A stretch of 64,000 nt of DNA from Thermoanaerobaculia bacterium (GTDB lineage: Bacteria; Acidobacteriota; Thermoanaerobaculia; Multivoradales; J023): contig JAUIJL010000002.1 in the NCBI GenBank assembly GCA_030431255.1, positions 682,001 to 746,000 on the forward strand, read 5' to 3'. Positions 18,471 through 26,677 of this stretch are shown one piece after another (the first letter of the stretch is position 1; every line of letters starts with the position of its first letter). The translations under genes were made by a program, and so were the position numbers. Under the pieces are notes generated by a model that made no database searches, was not told where the DNA came from, and saw only the letters and a program-made list of their open reading frames with translations.

Positions 18471-18526
18471 CACGAGTCTCCTTCTTCATCGATCGGTCCG
18501 GCGGCATGGTACCAGCAGAGACCCGG

Positions 18527-19108
18527 CTATTCTTCTTGCCGCGCCTCTTGTGGGGTGTAGGCGCGCAGATTCTCGGACACCAGCCACGCCCAAGCACGGC
18601 TGTAGGGGTGGACTTTTCCCACGGCCCGTTGCTCGTCCCCTTGGACCAAGGGATATCCCTTCTCCGCCCATTCGAAAATCGAGCCTTCTAAATTGCTGAC
18701 GTCGGAAAAGCCGGCGGCGGCCAGCCGTTCGGCAAATGCCGAGGACCGATAACCGACGCTGCAATAGACCACGATCTGCCGATCCCGGGCCGACGACAGC
18801 TCGTGCACCTGAGCCAGGGCCTGCTCGGGGGTCGCGGAGGGATCCACCCGCACGGCTCCGGGAATTCGGCTGACCGCTGTTTCCTCGGCTTCACGAATGT
18901 CCAAGATCAGCGGGCGCTCGCCCCGGTCGAGACGGGCCTTGAGGGCTTCGGTCGACATCTGGCGCACGGACGGAAATTCCTCGCGAATGTGCTGTTTGAG
19001 GCGATCCAGATCGCCCGCGACCTGGAGCACGAGCGCGCCAAAAACAATCGCCACGACACCGATCGATGCCGTGGCGACTGCGAGGGGCTTGGCGAGACCG
19101 GCTTTCAC
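18527..19108 (-). CDS. Membrane-anchored rhodanese-domain protein
   Basis: 193 residues. One N-terminal membrane helix (PLAVATASIGVVAIVFGALVL) is followed by a single rhodanese domain: PLILDIREAEETAVSRIPGA, then the active-site loop with Cys116 in VVYCSVGYRSS. The C-terminus (RAWAWLVSENLRAYTPQEARQEE) extends past the domain. The loop is intact, so sulfurtransferase activity is possible, probably outside the cytoplasmic membrane. The GTG start lies only 3 bases beyond the TGA of the tricorn-like gene, indicating translational coupling. Confidence 0.88.
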   Translation of the reverse strand: MKAGLAKPLAVATASIGVVAIVFGALVLQVAGDLDRLKQHIREEFPSVRQMSTEALKARLDRGERPLILDIREAEETAVSRIPGAVRVDPSATPEQALAQVHELSSARDRQIVVYCSVGYRSSAFAERLAAAGFSDVSNLEGSIFEWAEKGYPLVQGDEQRAVGKVHPYSRAWAWLVSENLRAYTPQEARQEE

Positions 19109-19111
19109 GGA

Positions 19112-22100
19112 TCAGCTGTCCCCGCCACCCAGAACGGAGGTCGAAAAGGCCGAGCGAGAGAGATCCGGCGCCGACGGGACCGTCGGTCGGCTCACGGGCT
19201 TGCTCTCGAGCTGGTCCAACAACTCCTTGACGGCGGCCTCGATCGATGGATCTCCTCCGTCCAAGAAACCTTCGGGACGGTCGAAGACTTCGATGTCGGG
19301 CACGACACCTTCGTTTTCCACCACCCAATTGCCTTCGGAGTCGTATATCCGGAAGGTGCAGATCGAAACTGCTCCCCCGTCCGCCAGGGGCGGGTTGCCG
19401 TTCAGGCCGATCAATCCGCCCCAAGTCCGGGTGCCGATCAGCTTGCCGAGCCCGCGGCTGCGGAAGAAATACGGCAGCGCATCACCGCCCGACGACGAAT
19501 AACCGTTGACCAACATGACCTTCGGGCCGTCGTGTGCAAAGGCCGGAGTGCGCATGGAGTCGATCCCGCGCATGGCCCAATAGGCCAGGTTGTCGCGCTC
19601 CAAATAGCTGATCATGCGATCCGGAATGAACCCGCCGCCGTTGTAGCGGTCGTCGACGATCAGCGCTTCCTTTTCCGCCTGACCGTAGAACATCTTCTGC
19701 AGCATCCGATTGCCGTTGATCGCCGTGTCGGGCAGGTGCATGTACCCGATCCGACCGCCGGAAAGCTTGTCGACCAAGGCCATTCGGCTCTTGACCCAAT
19801 CGATGTAGCGCAAGCCCAGCTCGCTGGAAATGGCGCGAACGGTCACCTCGCGGGCGGCGTCGAAGGAGGGCTTATCGGACACGGTCAAAACCACCAATTG
19901 GTCCCCTTTGCCCTCCAACAATCGATAGGGATTGTCGTCCGTGCGCAGCTCGTGACCATCGATCGCCAGGATCAGCTCCCCTTCCGCCACCTCCGACCCG
20001 GGCTCGGTCAGCGGGCTGCGGTAGCCGTCGTGCCAATTCTCGCCTTGAAGGATCCGGCTCACCCGGTAGTAGCCCGAGGCGTCGGCCTCCAGCTCGGCAC
20101 CCAACATGCCGCCGTGGACCCGCGGCATGTCCGGGGTCTCGCCGGATTGCACGTAGGTATGGCCGGCCCCCAGCTCACCCACCAGCTCGCCGAGGATCCA
20201 ATCGAGCTCGGAACGGTGGGCAATCCGCGGCACCAATTTGCCGTAGCGCTCGCCCAAGGCTTGCCAATCCATGCCGTGCATGGCGGGATCGTAGAACCAA
20301 TCGCGGGTGATGCGCCAAGCGTCGTCGAACATCTGCTGCCATTCCACCCGCGGATCGATCTTCAGCCGAACGGAGGAGAAGTCCAGCCGTCCTTTGCCGT
20401 TGGCGCCGGGTTTGGCGTCCACCACGTGGAAGGCGCCGCCGGGAGCCAGATAGAGCAACTTCTTGCCCCCTGCCGCGAGCTCGAATCCCACAGCCGGAGA
20501 CGCCACCGTTTCCGCCTTGCGGCTTTCCAGGTCGTACATGCGCAGGCTCGGGGGCCCATCGCCGGTTTCGACGAAGAACACCGCCCCCTCGGTGGTCTGG
20601 AGGTTGCCGTAATTGGAAGCGCCGATTCCGGGCAACGCCACCGTGCGGGCCATGAAGCTCTCCGGATCCAGCTCCACGGCCTTCGGCTCGGGCTGATCTT
20701 TATCCCCGGCTTTCTTGCCGCTCGACTTCTCACCGGCAGCCTTGTCACCATCGCCGGCGTCCGCATCGGCGGCAGCGACTTCCTCTTCGTCACTGCGGAG
20801 GGGGAAGAGGGCCGGCGCCTCGGCGTCCAAGGCGGCCACATAAATCCGCGTCGCTCGGTTATAGAGAAAATCGAATTCGAAGGAGCTGAAGGCGAGGTTG
20901 AAATCCCGGTTGGAGAGGAAGAACAGATATTTGCCGTCGTGGCTCCAAGCGGGATCAAAATCCGAGCTCAGACCGTCACCCAATCGGTAGGTTTTTTTCT
21001 GCTCCACGGAGAAGAGTGAAATGCCGATCTGACGGGTAGCCTCGACCACCTGCTCATAGGCCAGCCAACGGCCGTCCGGGGAGAAGACGTGGGTCCGCAG
21101 ATCCCCTCGGAAGCCCTTATCCACCAAGGTTTGGCTCCCACTCTCGACCTCCAGCACATAGAGATTGCGATCCCGATCCGCGAACGCCAAACGCTTCGAA
21201 TCGGGGCTCCAGACGGGAGCGAATTTCCACGCCTTGCCACCTTCGGTGATCTGACGGGGCTCAGAGCTTCCGTCCTGGGCCAGCAGGTAGATCTCATACT
21301 CGCCGGTAGCGTCGGAAAGATAGGCGATCCAACGACCGTCCGGCGACCAAGCGGGATCCCGCTCGCGGACCCCGGGGGTGGAGGTCAGATTCCGGGTGGC
21401 ACCGTGCTCCACCGGCACGGAAAAGAGGTCACCGCGGGCATCGACCGCCACCCGTTTACCCGACGGGGAGACGGAGGCGGCCTGCACGTTGTCGGAAGCA
21501 TCCTCAAAACGCGGCACGGCTTCGTCGGCCACGCCGTGGAAGGTGATCTCGATCGGGCTCACGGTTTCCGTGGCCAGATCCATCTTGGCCAGATCGCCAC
21601 CCTGCATGAAGACGATATGACTCGGGCCGAGGCTCGGCCAGAGCACGTCCCAGGTGTCGAAGTGGGTGACCTGACGGGCCTCCCCCTCGCCGGCGGGATC
21701 CATGGCGAAAAGATTGAGGGTATAGCTGCGGTCGGAGGTGAAGTAGATCTTGTCTCCGGCCCACATGGGAAAATTGTCGGTGCCGCGGAAGTCGGTCAGA
21801 CGCTGGGATTTTTGAGCTTCGAGGTCGTAGGTCCAAATGTCCTGGGCGCGACCTCCTACGGAACGCTTCCAGGTACGAAACTCACGATCGATGGGCGTGT
21901 AGACCAGTCGGTTGCCGTCGACCGAAAACGAAGCAGTGCCGCCCCGCTGGATGCCGAGAGGCGTTTCCAAGCCGCCGTTGGGATCGACTAGGAAATACCG
22001 ACCCATGCGCTCGCCCCAGGGAGTGCGATTCATCAGGACCAAAATCTTGTCGTCTGGAGTCCAACCCAGGACCCAATAGTCGTAACCGCCCCGGGGCGGC

Positions 22101-22468
22101 ATCTCACCGACATCGGTGTAAAAGGTCAGCTGACGGGGCGCGCCGCCTTCGGACGGCATCACCCACACCTGACGGCTGCCGGAATATTCCGCGGAAAAGG
22201 CGATCTGGCTGCCGTCAGGCGAGATCTTGGGGAAGAGCTCGGCCCCCGCGTGGGAGGTCAGCCTGAACGCCGCGCCACCGTCGGCGGGAGCGCGCCAGAT
22301 GTCTTGTCCGTGCACGAAGACGACGAAGTCCTCGTGAATGTCCGGATAAAGCAGGAGCCGAGAGCCGTCGGCATCGGCCGGGGTCGCGTGAATCGGTGCG
22401 CCGGTCGTCGACAGCGTGAGGGCAAGGATCGCGAGCAGGGTCAAACCCCTGAGAGCGATGGAACGCAT
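19112..22468 (-). CDS. Tricorn-like protease (S41 family), exported
   Basis: A protein of about 1118 residues starting MRSIALRGLTLLAILALTL, a clear signal peptide; GAGGA lies 7 bases upstream of the ATG at 22468, so the longer frame to 22585 is not used. Two stretches of WD40/TolB-type beta-propeller repeats follow (ISPDGSQIAFSAEYSGSRQV, DPAWSPDGRWIAYLSDATGE). An acidic, Lys-rich low-complexity insert lies near residue 600. Next come a PDZ-type region and an S41 protease domain with nucleophile Ser in VNGYSSSGGDALPYFF. This is the tricorn architecture, which degrades oligopeptides; exported homologues are common in Bacteria. It is first in the hydrolase operon. Confidence 0.92.
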   Translation of the reverse strand: MRSIALRGLTLLAILALTLSTTGAPIHATPADADGSRLLLYPDIHEDFVVFVHGQDIWRAPADGGAAFRLTSHAGAELFPKISPDGSQIAFSAEYSGSRQVWVMPSEGGAPRQLTFYTDVGEMPPRGGYDYWVLGWTPDDKILVLMNRTPWGERMGRYFLVDPNGGLETPLGIQRGGTASFSVDGNRLVYTPIDREFRTWKRSVGGRAQDIWTYDLEAQKSQRLTDFRGTDNFPMWAGDKIYFTSDRSYTLNLFAMDPAGEGEARQVTHFDTWDVLWPSLGPSHIVFMQGGDLAKMDLATETVSPIEITFHGVADEAVPRFEDASDNVQAASVSPSGKRVAVDARGDLFSVPVEHGATRNLTSTPGVRERDPAWSPDGRWIAYLSDATGEYEIYLLAQDGSSEPRQITEGGKAWKFAPVWSPDSKRLAFADRDRNLYVLEVESGSQTLVDKGFRGDLRTHVFSPDGRWLAYEQVVEATRQIGISLFSVEQKKTYRLGDGLSSDFDPAWSHDGKYLFFLSNRDFNLAFSSFEFDFLYNRATRIYVAALDAEAPALFPLRSDEEEVAAADADAGDGDKAAGEKSSGKKAGDKDQPEPKAVELDPESFMARTVALPGIGASNYGNLQTTEGAVFFVETGDGPPSLRMYDLESRKAETVASPAVGFELAAGGKKLLYLAPGGAFHVVDAKPGANGKGRLDFSSVRLKIDPRVEWQQMFDDAWRITRDWFYDPAMHGMDWQALGERYGKLVPRIAHRSELDWILGELVGELGAGHTYVQSGETPDMPRVHGGMLGAELEADASGYYRVSRILQGENWHDGYRSPLTEPGSEVAEGELILAIDGHELRTDDNPYRLLEGKGDQLVVLTVSDKPSFDAAREVTVRAISSELGLRYIDWVKSRMALVDKLSGGRIGYMHLPDTAINGNRMLQKMFYGQAEKEALIVDDRYNGGGFIPDRMISYLERDNLAYWAMRGIDSMRTPAFAHDGPKVMLVNGYSSSGGDALPYFFRSRGLGKLIGTRTWGGLIGLNGNPPLADGGAVSICTFRIYDSEGNWVVENEGVVPDIEVFDRPEGFLDGGDPSIEAAVKELLDQLESKPVSRPTVPSAPDLSRSAFSTSVLGGGDS

Positions 22469-22978
22469 GGTGTCATCCTCGAAGATTTCTCGAGCCACGG
22501 GCCTTGGGCAGATCCGCGAAAGGTCGGTCTCGAATCGGGTCGTAAGGTGAGGACGATCGGCTCTGTCCGGGCGGGAACGAGACATGGATCGTCGACTAAC
22601 CCCGGAAGGGTCTCATACCCAAGGCGGCCCCTCAAGGTCTAAACCGCCAAGAAATAGAGGTTAGGGACGGGCAGCACCATCACAGGGCCGACCACCCCGC
22701 AACCTAGGAAGCTCCCCGCCTCGGCGGCCATTCGGCCCCGTATCGACGTTTCCAACAGGTAAAACTCTCCCCTATTCTCGGGCATCTGGCAGCCGGGACT
22801 TTGCCCCAACCTTGGAGCCTGGTATGGTGGCGCCCACTTGCAACGTCCCCGCAAGCTCCTCCCGATTTCGAGCCCGCGCGCGGCGAGACCCTGCACCCAC
22901 ATCAAAGACCAAGGCCGTCGCGCCGAGATGCCGACAACAACGGCTGAACAGACAACGGCTGAACCAAGGAATGTCGAC
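22469..22978. other. Divergent intergenic region between tricorn-like and FKBP genes
   Basis: About 510 bp without a convincing gene. Short frames on both strands (for example 22639-23079 minus) lack domain features and a good start. It must hold the promoters of two divergent genes; one candidate for the plus strand is listed separately. There is a C/G-rich stretch near 22860-22900 that could form structure. Confidence 0.6.
22801..22828 (+). promoter_or_regulatory. Candidate sigma70-type promoter for the FKBP gene
   Basis: TTGCCC at 22801-22806 and TATGGT at 22823-22828, separated by 16 bases, about 150 bp before the FKBP start. This is a pattern match only; the consensus may differ in this phylum. 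Confidence 0.3.
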
Positions 22979-23686
22979 ATGCGTTTGTCAAAATCCAGCT
23001 TCAAAATTGTGATCGCCACTGCCCTTCTCAGCTTGTTGACCGTCGGCTCGTCCGTCGCCGAAATGCCGGCCGACGCCACCGAGGATCAACAAGCGCTTTA
23101 CGCCTTGGGCGTCGCCATCTCCAAGCAAGTCGCCGGCTTCAGCTTGAGCGCCGATGAGCTCAAGTTGGTGATCAGCGGCCTCAAAGACGGCCACGCCGGC
23201 AACGAGGGTGACATCAACCTGCAAGAGCTCATGGGCAAGCTCAACCAGCTCGCCAAGACCCGCGCCGAGGCCGCTTCCAAGGTCGAGCGTGAGGCCGCCA
23301 CCGCGTTCCTCACCAAGAAAGGCGACGAAGCGAAAGCCAAGGGCGGCGAGGTCACCGAATCCGGTTTGATCTTCACCGAGCTCAAGGCCGGTGACGGTGC
23401 GAGCCCCAAGGCCACGGACAAGGTCAAGGTCCATTACCACGGCACCCTGCGCACCGGTGAGGTCTTCGACAGCTCCGTGGACCGCGGCCAACCCGCCTCC
23501 TTCGGCCTCAACCAGGTGATTCCTTGCTGGACCGAAGGCGTTCAGAAAATGAAAGTCGGCGGCAAGGCCGAGCTGGTTTGCCCCCCGGACATCGCCTATG
23601 GCGACCGCGCGGCCGGCAAAATTCCGCCGGGCTCCGCTCTGGTTTTCGAGGTCGAGCTGCTCGAGATCACGAACCCTCAGGGTTGA
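22979..23686 (+). CDS. FKBP-type peptidyl-prolyl cis-trans isomerase (FkpA/Mip-like), periplasmic
   Basis: 235 residues. The start at 22979 (MRLSKSSFKIVIATALLSLLTVGSSVAE) gives a clean signal peptide and has AAGGA 8 bases upstream; the frame runs back to 22838 but those residues are not needed. An alpha-helical N-terminal dimerisation region (DQQALYALGVAISKQVAGF...) contains the Mip-like KKGDEAKAKGGEVTESGL. The FKBP domain follows: VKVHYHGTLRTGEVFDSSVDRG, then VIPCWTEGVQKMKVGGKAEL and a Pro-Gly turn before the final strand ALVFEVELLEI. It assists folding of periplasmic and outer-membrane proteins. Its expression is probably strong and independent, with its own terminator. Confidence 0.93.
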   Translation: MRLSKSSFKIVIATALLSLLTVGSSVAEMPADATEDQQALYALGVAISKQVAGFSLSADELKLVISGLKDGHAGNEGDINLQELMGKLNQLAKTRAEAASKVEREAATAFLTKKGDEAKAKGGEVTESGLIFTELKAGDGASPKATDKVKVHYHGTLRTGEVFDSSVDRGQPASFGLNQVIPCWTEGVQKMKVGGKAELVCPPDIAYGDRAAGKIPPGSALVFEVELLEITNPQG

Positions 23687-23744
23687 TCGACCGGCCCGGC
23701 TCGTACGGATCCTTTCAGATCCGCGGAGGCCGGCCAGGCCTCTT

Positions 23745-23774
23745 AAAAGGCGCTCCTTCGGGAGCGCTTTTCTT
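23745..23774 (+). terminator. Rho-independent terminator after the FKBP gene
   Basis: The stem GCGCTCC/GGAGCGC has a TTCG tetraloop (23757-23760). Flanking AAAA and TTTTCTT extend the stem and supply the U tract. It lies about 60 bp after the stop codon. Confidence 0.88.
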
Positions 23775-23977
23775 ATGCTTTTCTTTTTTCCGGGGCGACG
23801 AGCTTCGTCCGCCCGTGGACCTTCCCACCGGCAAGACGGGAATCCCAGATCAGGTACCTTCTCTTTCGGGCCCTTGAATCCGATACAATTCATCTGAGCC
23901 GACTTCTTATCTGAGCCGACTTGGAATGAGGCCGAGGATCTTCCTCGGCCGGCTATCTGCTTCGCTGGTGTTCATCC

Positions 23978-26659
23978 ATGAGCCGACCCCACGCCGACAC
24001 AACTCCGGACGAGCCGTCCATAGGTCGCGATCTGGCCCGCTTCGGCTCGATCCTGGACCGTGTGATTCGCGACACGGAGGCAGAAGCCGTCGCCGAGGCC
24101 GTCGACGCCGGTCGGCGGGCCTCGGCCGAGCACCAAGAGCATGCTCGTCAAATCGCCGCCGGAACTCGGGTGCCGAGCGACGATTCCAGCCGACTTTCAA
24201 CCGTGGTGTCCGGCCGCGGTGCCATGGAAGCGGAAGCCCTCTGCCGAGCCTTCCTCTGCCACCTTCATCTGATCGAGCTGGCCGAAGAGGCTCAAAGCCT
24301 GCGGGAGGGTCGCGCCAAATCGCCGACCGACTCCTGGTCCGAGATTCGCGAACCGGATTCGAACGACCGCCGGCTCGCGAAGCTGCTCGACGCTTGGGGT
24401 GTCGAGGTGGTGCTCGCGGTCCACCCCTGTCGGGTCAGCTCGGTGACCCTCCTGCGCTTGGATCAAGACATTCTGAAGCTCGCCCTCGAGCCCGCGGGTG
24501 CTGAACAAGACGCCCGTGCCCTGGAGCTGATCACCGATCTTTGGCGGTCCACGCCCTACGTGGTCACCCGCCCGACCACCCGGGAGCAGCGGGAGCATCT
24601 GCTCTTCATGCTGACCGAGTCCGTCTACGGGGCCTGTCCGGAGGTCGTCGACCGCGTGAGCCGAATCCACGATCATCTCCGGGCTTGCGGGGAGACCTCG
24701 GAGGAACCCGGACGGATCGCAACCTCACTACCGCCCTCGCTGCCGCCCGATATCAGCTGGGCGACATGGGTCGGTGGCGACATGGACGCCAACCCCTATG
24801 TGACCGCCGACACTCTCAAGTCGAGCCTCGCCTTCCATCGAGAAGCCGTGCTGAGCCTCTACAGCCGGGACCTGGTTCGGCTCGAGGATCAGATCGCTGC
24901 CGAGCATTCGGAGCTACCCGATCCCGGCGAGGTGCTCACCCGAGTCCGAGCCATGTCCGAGCGGCTCGACGGCACCCGCTCCGCTCCGCAACGGGGCCGA
25001 AGCTCCTATCCACAGGCCGCCGCAGCCTCACTTGAGCCTCATGTGGGTCCCTATGGACATCCCGACGAGCTGGCCCGAGATCTCGCCGCGGTCCGCCGAA
25101 TCCTCGAGCAAGCCATTCCCGACACCTCTCCGGCCCGGGCAGCGCGCCGGCTCGAGCAGCGGGTCGGCATGTTCGGATTCCATCTTGTCCGTTTGAATCA
25201 ACGCCAGGACTCCGCCCTGCACCGTGACGTGATCGGCCAGCTGATGATCGACGATCGGTGGGCGGAACGGCCTTCGAGCAGCCGTATTCGTCGCCTCCGC
25301 CAGATGATTCCCAAGGCCAAGCGCCGAAGCACGCCCCCGGGCTCGCCGGCCTTTGTGCACCAGAGCCTGGCCGTGTTCAGGGCTCTGGAGGACGCGCGCC
25401 AACGAGGCATTCAAGATGGTGCCTCGGGCCCCTTCGTCATCAGCCTGGCCGAAGGACCCGACGATCTCCTGTCCGTGTTGCTGCTCGCCCGTTGGGGGGG
25501 CTTGATCGTCGATGGTCAGGTACCGCTCGACGTCGCCCCGCTTTTCGAAACGGTCGAGGACTTGCAGAACGCACCGCAAATTCTCGACCAGCTCCTCGGC
25601 TTGGAGGTCTATCGTCGCCATTTGGCCGCCCGCCAAAACCGACAAATCGTGATGTTGTCCATGGCGGACCTCAACAGAGACAGCGGTTTTTTCACCGCCG
25701 GACACCAATTAGTGGCCGCCCAGCAGGCGATGGCCCGAGCGGTCGCGAAGCACGAGGGCCTAGAGCTGACGTTTCTCTTCGACAGCTCCGACCCTTTGTG
25801 GCGCCATGGGGGGACCGCCGCGTTGTCTCCCCGCCTTGCGGTCACCGAGCCGGGAGCGACCTTATCCGATCGGTTTCTGGTGCCCGAGCTCGTCCACCAA
25901 ACCGTGGAATCGAATCTGGCTATCGGTCTGGGCCGGGCCCTGCGTGGGGCCGCTCCCCAAGCAGCTACTACCGAGGACCGGGAGGCCTCTTGGAGCGAGG
26001 TCGTGGCGACCGCTTCCCAAGCGGCGATGGAAAGCTACCGAGACCTCATCTTCGGTGAACGGAAGCTATATCGCTATTACCGCTTGGCCACACCGGTGGA
26101 CGTCATCGAACGGCTGATGATCGGCTCGCGCTCCTCGAGCCGAAGAACCCATGCGGGGGTCGCCAATGTGCGTCCCACGCCTTGGAAATTGGCCTGGGCA
26201 CTGAGCCGCCACGGGCTTCCCGGATGGTTTGGGCTCGGATCCGGTCTGCAACGGGCCATCGACGTCCTCGGAGCTGCTAAGGTCGGCGAAGCGGCAAGCT
26301 CATGTCCCGTGCTTTCCCAGCTGCTTCGACGGGCCGAGCTGACCCTGGCGTGGACGGATCTCGAGATCGCCGAGCAATTCTCTGATCTGGCCGGCGATTT
26401 GAGCTCGCAAATCTTCCCAAGGATCGCCCAGGAGCATGTGTTGACCCTTGAAATCCTGCGCGAGCTGCTGGGCGAGAATCTCTTCGCCACGGACATGCAG
26501 GGAGTCGAGCGGAGGAGGCCCTACGTGGATTCGATCAGTCGGCTGCAGCTCGATCTCCTGCGGCGGTGGCGCGAAGGCAGCCGTGAAGACGACCAACTGC
26601 TGAAGGCGTTGCTCGCCTCGGTGGGCGGCGCCTTTCAAGGACTCAAACCCATTCTCTAG
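23978..26659 (+). CDS. Phosphoenolpyruvate carboxylase homologue with altered catalytic motifs
   Basis: 893 residues, the usual PEPC length, alignable along the whole protein by eye. Recognisable regions: VLAVHPCR at about 145-152 (TAHPTE in active enzymes), GGDMDANPYVT near 266, SMADLNRDSGF near 560 (usually GYSDSGKDAG), FDSSDPLWRHGG near 602-612 (usually FHGRGG..GRGG), IGSRSSSRR near 715 and LPGWFGLGSGL. The His of the first motif is kept. The Glu after it, the Gly/Arg-rich loop and the invariant C-terminal (Q/R)NTG are not; the protein ends GAFQGLKPIL. Fold is near certain; oxaloacetate-forming activity is doubtful. RecQ follows after 18 bp. Confidence 0.85.
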   Translation: MSRPHADTTPDEPSIGRDLARFGSILDRVIRDTEAEAVAEAVDAGRRASAEHQEHARQIAAGTRVPSDDSSRLSTVVSGRGAMEAEALCRAFLCHLHLIELAEEAQSLREGRAKSPTDSWSEIREPDSNDRRLAKLLDAWGVEVVLAVHPCRVSSVTLLRLDQDILKLALEPAGAEQDARALELITDLWRSTPYVVTRPTTREQREHLLFMLTESVYGACPEVVDRVSRIHDHLRACGETSEEPGRIATSLPPSLPPDISWATWVGGDMDANPYVTADTLKSSLAFHREAVLSLYSRDLVRLEDQIAAEHSELPDPGEVLTRVRAMSERLDGTRSAPQRGRSSYPQAAAASLEPHVGPYGHPDELARDLAAVRRILEQAIPDTSPARAARRLEQRVGMFGFHLVRLNQRQDSALHRDVIGQLMIDDRWAERPSSSRIRRLRQMIPKAKRRSTPPGSPAFVHQSLAVFRALEDARQRGIQDGASGPFVISLAEGPDDLLSVLLLARWGGLIVDGQVPLDVAPLFETVEDLQNAPQILDQLLGLEVYRRHLAARQNRQIVMLSMADLNRDSGFFTAGHQLVAAQQAMARAVAKHEGLELTFLFDSSDPLWRHGGTAALSPRLAVTEPGATLSDRFLVPELVHQTVESNLAIGLGRALRGAAPQAATTEDREASWSEVVATASQAAMESYRDLIFGERKLYRYYRLATPVDVIERLMIGSRSSSRRTHAGVANVRPTPWKLAWALSRHGLPGWFGLGSGLQRAIDVLGAAKVGEAASSCPVLSQLLRRAELTLAWTDLEIAEQFSDLAGDLSSQIFPRIAQEHVLTLEILRELLGENLFATDMQGVERRRPYVDSISRLQLDLLRRWREGSREDDQLLKALLASVGGAFQGLKPIL

Positions 26660-26677
26660 TCGCTCTCCAACCGTGCT

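Noticed and set aside
18803-21019. 738-codon plus-strand frame opposite the tricorn-like gene
   Set aside because: His/Gln/Gly-rich shadow of the opposite strand. The minus frame has a signal peptide, propeller repeats and an S41 active site.
22639-23079. 146-codon minus-strand frame upstream of the FKBP gene
   Set aside because: It overlaps the FKBP start, has no ribosome site and no domain.
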